A DNA stretch of 64,000 nt from Thermoplasmata archaeon (lineage in GTDB: Archaea > Thermoplasmatota > Penumbrarchaeia > JAEHCK01): NCBI GenBank assembly GCA_020696345.1, contig JAEHCK010000009.1, forward strand, positions 1 to 64,000, in the 5' to 3' direction. The notes below the pieces were generated by a model. It made no database searches, was not told the origin of the DNA, and saw nothing but the letters and a program-made list of their open reading frames with translations. Shown here piece by piece: positions 55,850-64,000 of this stretch (its first letter is position 1; each line of letters opens with the position of its first letter). Position numbers and translations under genes: made by a program.

Positions 55850-56923
55850 TCAAGATCTTTTTTTCTTTTGTTCCGTTTTAGGCTTTTTGTTTGATTCTGG
55901 CTTCTCTTTTTTTTCCGATTCTCCAGTATTTCGAAAGCTAAAATATCCAAAAAATAGACCCGTGACAATTAGGCAAATTACGCCCAATGATATCTGAACA
56001 TTAATGTCAGATAGGTCTATCCAGGCACCTAGACCATCTTTATTATCCTCTTCACCGTTTGGGTCTGGGTCGCCATTACCAGATTCCTTCGAAATGCCAT
56101 AATCAATTAATTTTTCGGTAAGTTCGACCGTGTTAAATAGATCTTTTTGGACCTTTTTAACGATGCCTTTTGCTTTTGTGGAATAATAATATTCAATTGT
56201 TTTTTCATTTAAATATTCAGTGGTATTACCTTTTATCATAGGCATCCACTGGCGTTCTATGATCAAAAAAGTATCGAACGTACCGGCAGGTACTTTTACA
56301 CTGATCATTCTGTCACATAAGAACGTGCTGTTGATGATCTCTTCAATACTATGTGACCCGGAATTATTGTCGGCTTTTTTATAATCAAGATCCCATTGGC
56401 GTTCTACTCTTCGCGTCCATTTGCTACCCATCGTGATATTATCGGGCTTGGTCAATTCCAAATAACTATATGTAAAATTATCATGAGTATAAGCAGTAGT
56501 ATAATTATTTCCCACATAAAATCCTAAGGTTATATCTTGTCTATATGTTATTAATTCTAAATTGTTCTTGTTGATAACTTTTTTTATATAAAAGTCATTT
56601 TCATTTGGCGATACAACAATATCCGGCCATTGTATAATTTTTCCGTCCCCTTCTAATACCAAAACCGACGTATTTTCATTTTTTACTTTAATTATATTCT
56701 CTTCTTTGAATGATATATTATATTCAAAAACATAACCGTTCATATTATCATTTATCTCATACACCCAATAAAACCCCAGATCGGGCTGCAGTGATCCACT
56801 TGTCAATGGTGCCGCTATGGCCGTATTGTAATTTGATAAAATGCCAAGATTGACAAACAATAAGGTTATGGTAATAACCAATGCCTTAATCAGGTATGAA
56901 GTTTTGTCGGTCATGTGTATCAC
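55850..56923 (-). CDS. Hypothetical membrane-anchored protein
   Basis: N-terminal signal/TM, beta-rich ectodomain, C-terminal TM INVQISLGVICLIVTGLFFGYFSF and basic tail. Confidence 0.65.
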   Translation of the reverse strand: MIHMTDKTSYLIKALVITITLLFVNLGILSNYNTAIAAPLTSGSLQPDLGFYWVYEINDNMNGYVFEYNISFKEENIIKVKNENTSVLVLEGDGKIIQWPDIVVSPNENDFYIKKVINKNNLELITYRQDITLGFYVGNNYTTAYTHDNFTYSYLELTKPDNITMGSKWTRRVERQWDLDYKKADNNSGSHSIEEIINSTFLCDRMISVKVPAGTFDTFLIIERQWMPMIKGNTTEYLNEKTIEYYYSTKAKGIVKKVQKDLFNTVELTEKLIDYGISKESGNGDPDPNGEEDNKDGLGAWIDLSDINVQISLGVICLIVTGLFFGYFSFRNTGESEKKEKPESNKKPKTEQKKKRS

Positions 56924-57025
56924 AGGTTAATTTTTTTCTAGAGTGAATTATTATATATAAAATTTAAATGATATTAATGTTGTGTAGAAATAGAAATTAA
57001 TTATTCGATAATATATAGATTTGTA

Positions 57026-57337
57026 GATTTTTTGATAATTTGATGGGATGTGAATTGACAGTAGCCGTGATGAGTTATTGATAGACAGATGCCTTGATTG
57101 ATTGTTGATTGACAGATGCCTTGATTGATTGTTGATTAATTGAAACCTAGTTTTAAAGACAAATCCTGGAATCAACTCAGCACCAACCCAGCCAGGTATC
57201 TGCTCAGCATCAACCCAGCACGGTATCTGTTCAGCATAAACTCATCCCGGTATCTGTTCAGCACAAACCCAGCACGGTATCTGTTCAACATCAACCCAGC
57301 AAATTATCATCTCATTCCCAACCCATCAAATACCCAT
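57026..57337. repeat. 27-bp phased arrays in inverted arrangement
   Basis: Left units 57026, 57077, 57104 (gttgattgacagatgccttgattgatt); right units 57176, 57203, 57230, 57257, 57284 (ctcagcatcaacccagcacggtatctg); left is reverse complement-like of right. Confidence 0.88.
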
Positions 57338-57676
57338 TTTCATAAATATATATATATCATCTATTTTTTTCACCTTGACCTTCATGCCGATCCTCAAGTC
57401 CTTTTCCGGTACCTGGCCCTGGCAAATTATCTTGGGGTTGGCCGCGATCTTTCCAATTTCATCATTTTTATCGGCAGAAACATCCAATTCCACGATCCCC
57501 AATATCAATGGAGCATCGAACCCGTCGTGTGCAACCTGAAGGACAGTATATGTCATGATATTTCCGGTATCGTTGATCTCTCGTGGTTCTGTTTTACCGG
57601 TGCAGATAATGCACCGTTGTTTTGGCGGAATAAATATCTGTCCGCACACGCACATCGACGCATTTAAGGTTCCCAT
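57326..57676 (-). CDS. DUF35 OB-fold/zinc-ribbon protein, thiolase partner
   Basis: CVCGQIFIPPKQRCIICTGKTEPREINDTGNIMTYTVLQVAHDGFDAPLILGIVELD. Confidence 0.88.
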   Translation of the reverse strand: MGTLNASMCVCGQIFIPPKQRCIICTGKTEPREINDTGNIMTYTVLQVAHDGFDAPLILGIVELDVSADKNDEIGKIAANPKIICQGQVPEKDLRIGMKVKVKKIDDIYIFMKMGI

Positions 57677-57680
57677 TATA

Positions 57681-58808
57681 CTATACCACCTCGAGTATGT
57701 TTACAAGATTATTACTGGCCAGGCCGCCGATGCTCTGGCTCAGACCAATTTTCACACCATGGACCTGGCGCCTACCTGCGTCACCGAACAGCTGCCAGAC
57801 CAGTTCTACCACCTGGGCAAGACCAGATACACCAACCGGGTGACCGCGCGCTTTCAGGCCGCCGGAAGGATTTACCGGCAGTTCGCCATCCAATTTGGTC
57901 ACACCGTTCAAAAGCGCCTTAAAACCCTGACCGGGCGCAAAGAAGCCCAGATCTTCAGTATCAATTATTTCGAAGCTGGTAAATGCATCATGCACCTCGG
58001 CAATGTCTATCTGATCCGGTTTTCTACCAGACATTTTATAGGCCATTGCAGCCGCGCGGTGTGTGGCTTCAAAGGAGGTCAAGCTATTTCTGAATTGTAC
58101 TGCAACATGCTCTGTTCCATGGCCAATACCCGTAATTCGTACGTTGGCCGGTTTCGAAGTCAAGATCATCGCGGCGGCACCATCACTTATTGGACTGCAA
58201 TCAAATAACCGTAACGGTGTTGCAATGAGCCTACTATTTCGTACGGTTTCAAGATCGATCTTCTTCTGGAAGTGAGCATAGGGATTCAATAGACCGTTAT
58301 CGTGGTTCTTCACCGCCACCAATGCCAGGTCATCCGGGGTTAAGCCGTGGTCATGCATATATCTCCGTGTCACCATGGCGGCCAGGGCGGTCATGGTACA
58401 GCCATGCCTGCGCTCGACCGGATCGATCACCTCGGACAAAATACCGGTAGTGTCTGCAGTTGATAGATGGGTCATTTTCTCACTGGCCAAGACCAGAACC
58501 CGTTCATAACACCCCGAGGCTACCGCAAGAAATCCTGCCTGGAACACGCCGGCACCGGATGATGACCCGCTTTCCACACGCAGGGCCGGCAGACCGCTTA
58601 GACCGATATGGTCTGCAATAGACGATGATAGATTACTTATATTTGTGAATTTTTCACCGCTCATGTTGCCGAAATATACTGCATCAACCTTTTCCATTAA
58701 CTCGGGCGACTGCATATTCGTTACAGCTTCAAGTGCAAGCTCAAATAACGATCCATCCCGTCTTCCAAACTTTGCCAAACCGGCAGAGGCAACATATACA
58801 TTTTTCAT
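57681..58808 (-). CDS. Thiolase-family (acetyl-CoA acetyltransferase-like) protein
   Basis: ALRVESGSSSGAGVFQAGFLAVASG, DQIDIAEVHDAFTSFEIIDTEDLGF, LPVNPSGGLKARGHPVGVSGLAQVVEL. Confidence 0.92.
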   Translation of the reverse strand: MKNVYVASAGLAKFGRRDGSLFELALEAVTNMQSPELMEKVDAVYFGNMSGEKFTNISNLSSSIADHIGLSGLPALRVESGSSSGAGVFQAGFLAVASGCYERVLVLASEKMTHLSTADTTGILSEVIDPVERRHGCTMTALAAMVTRRYMHDHGLTPDDLALVAVKNHDNGLLNPYAHFQKKIDLETVRNSRLIATPLRLFDCSPISDGAAAMILTSKPANVRITGIGHGTEHVAVQFRNSLTSFEATHRAAAMAYKMSGRKPDQIDIAEVHDAFTSFEIIDTEDLGFFAPGQGFKALLNGVTKLDGELPVNPSGGLKARGHPVGVSGLAQVVELVWQLFGDAGRRQVHGVKIGLSQSIGGLASNNLVNILEVV

Positions 58809-58827
58809 TCTATCAACTGTTCATTAT

Positions 58828-58873
58828 AAAAAAATTGCTTCGCAAAAAAGATAATGATCGAGACAATTTTTTT
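58828..58873. repeat. Dispersed hairpin repeat, copy 6 (opposite orientation)
   Basis: aaaaaaattgcttcgcaaaaaagataatgatcgagacaattttttt; reverse complement aligns with the other copies. Confidence 0.8.
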
Positions 58874-58893
58874 ATTAATTCATTTTTCATTCT

Positions 58894-59823
58894 TCATTTT
58901 TCAATTGATCTATTGAACCATGCCCAGGTTTTTTCAAGACCGGTTTTTAGATCAATTTTCACTTCCCAATCCAGTGTCTTATGTATAAGGGAGATATCCA
59001 AATATATTTTAGCAATGTCATGCTTCTGAGCATCATTGTACTGTGCTGCGATCTTTTTACCCACAATTTCGCTTATAAGTTCGAGCAATCGATCAAGTGA
59101 CACGCCTTGGCCACTACCCACGTTGAAAGTTTTTGTCTTTGATCTGGTATTCATGGCCAAAATATTAGCTTCGATCACATCGGAAATATATATGTAATCA
59201 CGGACATTACTTCCATCGCCGTATATTATTGGGGGTTCGGATCTTAACATTTGATCGAAAAATGATGCAATAACACCTTGGCCCGTTTCTTGCTTTTGGC
59301 CGGGACCATAAGGGTTTGATATTCTCAGGACGCTGTAATCCAATCCGTATTGTTCAAAATAAAATCCCAGCAAATGCTCGATCATAACCTTGGTAATTGC
59401 ATAGGGTGTGGTTGGTTGTAACCGGTTGTGTTCCGGAATGGGTAACGATTCCAGAGAACCATATATCGTACCTCCGGAGGACGGGTAAATGATCTTTTTT
59501 ATATTATTCTCTGTCGCGGCCTTGAGGATGTTCAATGTACCTTTCAGATTTTTTATTTCTTTACTCGGGTCTTGTACCGATATTCCAGGATTAGTTACGG
59601 TTATATAATGGAAAATATAGTCCACATCAGCCATTGCGGTCGATACCGTCTCGTGGTCTAGAAAATCGCCGGTTATTATAGTAGGTGTTATTTCAAGATC
59701 AGAACCCTTTGGATCATAAGGCATAATATCAAAGACCTTAACTTCATCACCATCATGTAATAATCTCTGAACAAGGTGGTCTCCGATAAATCCCAAGCCG
59801 CCGAATACCAAACAATTAGCCAT
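58894..59823 (-). CDS. NAD-dependent epimerase/dehydratase (UDP-glucose 4-epimerase-like)
   Basis: CLVFGGLGFIGDHLVQRLLHDGDEVKVFD; TTPYAITKVMIEHLL; FNVGSGQGVSLDRLLELI. Confidence 0.9.
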   Translation of the reverse strand: MANCLVFGGLGFIGDHLVQRLLHDGDEVKVFDIMPYDPKGSDLEITPTIITGDFLDHETVSTAMADVDYIFHYITVTNPGISVQDPSKEIKNLKGTLNILKAATENNIKKIIYPSSGGTIYGSLESLPIPEHNRLQPTTPYAITKVMIEHLLGFYFEQYGLDYSVLRISNPYGPGQKQETGQGVIASFFDQMLRSEPPIIYGDGSNVRDYIYISDVIEANILAMNTRSKTKTFNVGSGQGVSLDRLLELISEIVGKKIAAQYNDAQKHDIAKIYLDISLIHKTLDWEVKIDLKTGLEKTWAWFNRSIEK

Positions 59824-59836
59824 CCCACTTCTCCAT

Positions 59837-60865
59837 TTATTCTAGATCTTTCTGATTTTCTTTATAGTTCAATTTATAAAAACTCTGATAATCCTTATCT
59901 TGATATTTGATCTTCATCCACCATTCCTTATTTTCAACATACCAGTTTATTGAATCTGTTATTGCACTTTTAAAATCATATTCGGGTTTCCAGCCAAAAA
60001 TTCGTTGAATTTTATCTGTATTCACGGCATGACGCGGCACATGACCTAAACGGTCTTTCACATGGTTGATAAGGTCATTGTTTTTACCTAATGTCTCGAA
60101 GATTATTTCCGTTATCTCAAGTACACTCAATTCTTTATTTGCACCTATATTGAATATTTCACCGTCATGGCCAACGGAGTGCAGTACCATGTCGATTGCC
60201 TTGCAATGGTCAAGAACATAGATCCAATCTCTGCTATTTCTGCCACTACCATATATGGGCACCGGTATGTTTTCGATCGCATTTGTTACGAATAATGGGA
60301 TTAATTTCTCGGGATATTGATAGGGGCCGTAATTGTTTGTACAACGCGTGATAATAACCGGCAGGTCATACGTTGACCAATATGAATATGTAAGTCTATC
60401 TGCACCGGTTTTACTTGCTGCGTATGGGCTTTTCGGGTTCAGGGGCGAATCCTCGGTGGAGGGTGTGTCTCCACAATCACCGTATACCTCATCTGTGGAT
60501 ATCTGAACAAAGCGTTTCACCGGATACTGCCGCATCGCCTCCAATAATATAAATGTACCATATACATCTGTCCGTACAAACTCGTCGGTGTAATAAATGG
60601 ATCGGTCAACATGTGTCTCGGCGGCAAAGTTCACCACATAATCTGCCTTTACCATGCACTTCTCCACCACTTCACGATCACAAATATCTCCCTTCACAAA
60701 ACTGTAGTTCGGGTCATTCTCAATATCGCGTAGGTTATCGGGATTGCCAGCATAGGTCAATTTATCCAGATTTATTATTTTATAGTCCGGATGGGTTTGC
60801 ATTATGTACCGTACAAAGTTCGAACCTATGAAACCCATGCCGCCCGTTACTAATACTGTAGTCAT
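59837..60865 (-). CDS. rmlB: dTDP-glucose 4,6-dehydratase
   Basis: VLVTGGMGFIGSNFVRYIMQTHPDYKIINLDKLTYAGNPDNLRDIE; FAAETHVDRSI; STDEVYGD; SPYAASKTGADRLTYSYWSTYDLPVIITRCTNNYGPYQYPEKLIPLF. Confidence 0.95.
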   Translation of the reverse strand: MTTVLVTGGMGFIGSNFVRYIMQTHPDYKIINLDKLTYAGNPDNLRDIENDPNYSFVKGDICDREVVEKCMVKADYVVNFAAETHVDRSIYYTDEFVRTDVYGTFILLEAMRQYPVKRFVQISTDEVYGDCGDTPSTEDSPLNPKSPYAASKTGADRLTYSYWSTYDLPVIITRCTNNYGPYQYPEKLIPLFVTNAIENIPVPIYGSGRNSRDWIYVLDHCKAIDMVLHSVGHDGEIFNIGANKELSVLEITEIIFETLGKNNDLINHVKDRLGHVPRHAVNTDKIQRIFGWKPEYDFKSAITDSINWYVENKEWWMKIKYQDKDYQSFYKLNYKENQKDLE

Positions 60866-61297
60866 GAGATCACATTTATTCTTTTCACAAACCTAATCGA
60901 GGTATAAAACACTTACTGTCATATAATTATTGATCGATACTGAATCAATTATGGGTCAGGGGTTACAATTTAGGGGTCTTATGCCTGTTACACCACAGAT
61001 AATGAATAAAACCCAAATCCAAATAATACCAAAACCCAAACTAAAAATATATAATATCATATCCACTTTTGGATTTTGATCTTGGTGTTTTCTTTGGATT
61101 TTTTTCTTTTGGGTTTTTAATATCCACCATTCACCCTTTTTTCTACACCGATAATAACAGCCAGGAGCCGTTAGCCGAAACCGTCTGACGATACTAGCCT
61201 CGATACCGTTAAACGAAAGCGTTAACCGAGCACCCTTCGGTATAACATAAAAAAAACTGTCCCCTCATTCAGTAGAGAGCATACTGCAACGAGAGAT

Positions 61298-63631
61298 CTA
61301 AATGCTAATCTCTTTCAGTGTTACCTCGGCAGTGAGCCGCTCGGAATTCCATTCATAATCTTCGGCCGTATGAACTGCCAGACCTGTGAATTTACCCGAG
61401 CTGACCATTCTGATCTTGAAATAACCTCCACCACTGCCGCCAATTGTCCCGTTGAGAACTATGGTCTCGTAATTTTCACCATCGATTGTAGTTTCATCTC
61501 CCTGTTCGATAATTAACTGTAAAATAACTCCGGACTCTGACATGAACATCATAGAGTCCCCCGCAAGAAATACGCGCGGTCTTGGGAGGTTCAATGATAG
61601 TGCCTCACTGATATGTACTATTGTATCTTTTGGTTCGGGGCTATCTTCCGGGTACCCTGAACCGGAATCATGGAATTCCATATCTGCCATATTACTGATC
61701 GAGGTATATTCATAATATATGGTATTGTTCGAAAATCTATCAGGATCCACATTCCAGGTTGTGTTAACGATCGTCATTTCTATCGGGAAATTGGACTCGG
61801 CCCCGCTGTCCGGTATTGCGGAATTGCCGGTCAAAGTCAGATCATTGCGCTCGATACCGCAGGGATATGGATCGCCTGCCCGGTTTTCATGAAAACCAAA
61901 ACCCAGGAGTTCTGTTGTATACGTTGCATTACCTTCCATGGGAATAATACTGCCCGTGTTCGGATCTATTGTACTCCCTGAAAATGTACCCTTGCCAAAC
62001 ATATAATTCTCAATTACAATATCATTCTCGATGACCATGCGCACCTGTTCAATGCTCAGATTAATATTCATGTTGTCACTTCGAACGATCGTCATCGTGC
62101 CGTGACCAAGGATAGAAACGCTCTTTGATATGATCGTGGTGTCTATGATAGTTACATTTATCCATAAGGAGGTACAATTTATTGTGGCTTCGCATGCACC
62201 GGCCTCTGAGAGATCTTGTATGTAATACTCACCAGTACCATGTAGTGAGTAATAATATAGACCGCTTTTATGTATAACCTCGATATCGCCAATGCTTTTC
62301 AACTTCAATATCTCCACACCATTACGCTCACGCTCTTCCATCAGATGATCCCAATCATAGAGTGCTTCATAATCAAAGCCAGGGCCAATGAACTCATGGT
62401 TTTCGTTTATGATTTCAAGTATCCGTGCGCCTATCAATGTCTTGTAATAAAACACCTGCACATCCAGTGAATGCTTTGATATCGGTACCAACCTGGAGTT
62501 AAGTCCGAAACTGGTCTGGTTGATCATCGTAAAAACCGAACTGTTGAACTCTTCTTTATCACCTGTTGAGATATCGGTTATTACCACTTTGAGATGTGAC
62601 CTATTGATCGTATCATTTAATAGGATCAAGTAATCTAGGCCCGTAACCCAATTGAGCAAGATCTCAGCATTGACGTTATGGACAGTATAACTGTTATCAA
62701 TAACTATGTTTACCACATCAGTGGCCGTTGCTCCCAGATCATCGGTGATCCTGACCTTGGCTAAATATTCGCCTTCAACAGCATAGTTGTGGGTCACTAT
62801 CCCTGTACTGGTAGAGTTCCAATCAAAAACGTCGTCACCGTCAAAATCCCATTCATACTTGACTATTGCCCCGTCAGGATCAAAACCAGTACACTTCAGC
62901 ATTATCTGACCAGTATGTGCGGTCTGGTTTAACCCGGCATCTGCGATCGGTAAAACATTTTGAGGTTCGGTTATTGTGATCTTATGGTCCACGATGGTTT
63001 TATCACCATAATTATCGGTCACCGTCAATGTTGCATTATAAATGCCAGCGGCATCGTAGAAATGGATGGTCGGTATCATGGCTGCGGAATGCCAGTCTAT
63101 AATACTATCACCGTTAAAATCCCATTCGAAGCTTGTTAAGTATCCGTCGGTATCGAATGCTTCGATATTAAAATAAATTATTTCATATACAAAACCCACG
63201 ACATCTTCGCCTATTTCAACTATAGGTTTTCGATTTTTTACAGTAACCGTTATTGTATCTGTAGCGTTAGAGTCATCATCATCGGTAACTAAAAGTGTGA
63301 CTATGTACACACCAGGGTAATAATATGTATATTTTGGATTTGCCTCGGTACTGTGATCCTGCCCCAGGTCAATATGATCGCCAAAGTCCCATGAATAACT
63401 CACGATCGAGCCGTCAGGGTCTGAAGAATTCGTGCTATTGAACTGTATCTCTGTCATGGTCGGGATCGTTATGTCCTCGCCAGCATCAGCGTGTGGCGAA
63501 TTATTTGGTTTCTTTTTATCGCTATCATCGGAATCATCAGGATCCTCAAAACAACCCATAGTGAAGGTTAACGATGAAAGAATTAGTAAGCATATTATGA
63601 AAACGACAATTTTTCTTCGCATAGGCACCAC
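61298..63631 (-). CDS. PKD-domain lipoprotein-like surface protein
   Basis: Signal + lipobox-like LTFTMGCFED; PKD repeats PHADAGEDITIPTMTEIQFNSTNSSDPDGSIVSYSWDFGD and PIADAGLNQTAHTGQIMLKCTGFDPDGAIVKYEWDFDGD. Confidence 0.85.
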   Translation of the reverse strand: MVPMRRKIVVFIICLLILSSLTFTMGCFEDPDDSDDSDKKKPNNSPHADAGEDITIPTMTEIQFNSTNSSDPDGSIVSYSWDFGDHIDLGQDHSTEANPKYTYYYPGVYIVTLLVTDDDDSNATDTITVTVKNRKPIVEIGEDVVGFVYEIIYFNIEAFDTDGYLTSFEWDFNGDSIIDWHSAAMIPTIHFYDAAGIYNATLTVTDNYGDKTIVDHKITITEPQNVLPIADAGLNQTAHTGQIMLKCTGFDPDGAIVKYEWDFDGDDVFDWNSTSTGIVTHNYAVEGEYLAKVRITDDLGATATDVVNIVIDNSYTVHNVNAEILLNWVTGLDYLILLNDTINRSHLKVVITDISTGDKEEFNSSVFTMINQTSFGLNSRLVPISKHSLDVQVFYYKTLIGARILEIINENHEFIGPGFDYEALYDWDHLMEERERNGVEILKLKSIGDIEVIHKSGLYYYSLHGTGEYYIQDLSEAGACEATINCTSLWINVTIIDTTIISKSVSILGHGTMTIVRSDNMNINLSIEQVRMVIENDIVIENYMFGKGTFSGSTIDPNTGSIIPMEGNATYTTELLGFGFHENRAGDPYPCGIERNDLTLTGNSAIPDSGAESNFPIEMTIVNTTWNVDPDRFSNNTIYYEYTSISNMADMEFHDSGSGYPEDSPEPKDTIVHISEALSLNLPRPRVFLAGDSMMFMSESGVILQLIIEQGDETTIDGENYETIVLNGTIGGSGGGYFKIRMVSSGKFTGLAVHTAEDYEWNSERLTAEVTLKEISI

Positions 63632-63723
63632 ATATAAAGATATTATTTTTAATATAAAAAGGTTTATTAATATTTATATATATTTAATAATAAAAAGGAT
63701 ATGAACATTACTATAATACATTT

Positions 63724-64000
63724 TTAACCATTCTCCATAATTAGTTCCTTAAACTCTTGTTCCATGTCCTTAAATTTACTCATATCTCCATTCCAGTCAG
63801 CGATAATAACTCTATAATCATTATTGATCTTGTTGACAACGTTTTTCATTTTCTCCCTGAATCTGATTATATCCTCACCAGTTCCTATGACCGCAATAAA
63901 GAAATTCGGCCCGTCCTCAACTAAGATCTTGTAATCGCCATGCTCAATATTTTTTAGACCACCCCCAACTTGAAGCGTATCTTTGATAAAGGTTTTTATG
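63724..64000 (-). CDS. Partial CDS running off window end, unknown function
   Basis: Manual translation: IKTFIKDTLQVGGGLKNIEHGDYKILVEDGPNFFIAVIGTGEDIIRFREKMKNVVNKINNDYRVIIADWNGDMSKFKDMEQEFKELIMENG*. Confidence 0.65.
   Translation of the reverse strand, partial: IKTFIKDTLQVGGGLKNIEHGDYKILVEDGPNFFIAVIGTGEDIIRFREKMKNVVNKINNDYRVIIADWNGDMSKFKDMEQEFKELIMENG

Noticed and set aside
57176-57310. Possible CRISPR or repeat-protein gene (27-bp units, ORF 57140-57667)
   Set aside because: No spacers; the coding appearance follows from a 27-bp period, occurs on both strands, and the ORF continues antisense to the DUF35 gene.
57681-58808. HMG-CoA synthase/thiolase/DUF35 mevalonate operon
   Set aside because: Only thiolase and DUF35 are present; no HMG-CoA synthase in the window, so the pathway is not claimed.

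Overview
The window reads as an archaeal chromosome segment. Evidence: a tRNA C56 2'-O-methyltransferase (Trm56-like), an adjacent thiolase + DUF35 pair, archaeal small proteins, and large secreted/membrane-anchored repeat proteins. A Thermoplasmatota/Euryarchaeota affiliation is only inferred. Ordinary genes include a class-III aminotransferase, OPT transporter, ThiC, a bacterial-type MetK, fumarase alpha/beta, CysRS with an adjacent tRNA-Cys, RmlB and a GalE-like epimerase. The most notable content is: (1) a class II diterpene cyclase-like gene (18871-20340, -) with the DxDD motif and other family hallmarks, unusual for an archaeon; (2) a class I (ATP-dependent, bzd-type) benzoyl-CoA reductase cluster in the order N-O-P-Q-M(ferredoxin)-V(flavoprotein), 31890-39889, followed by HdrB and HdrC genes that appear split by a Fic/antitoxin island; (3) a striking set of intergenic sequences. 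These are phase-locked degenerate tandem arrays (7, 8, 17, 27 and 28 bp periods), often arranged as inverted half-arrays. There is also a ~46-bp hairpin family with compensatory changes that supplies C-terminal codons of some genes, and an exact 46-bp inverted repeat 20 kb apart. No CRISPR array, rRNA or complete insertion sequence was seen. All calls come from reading the sequence and the supplied ORFs; no searches were run.
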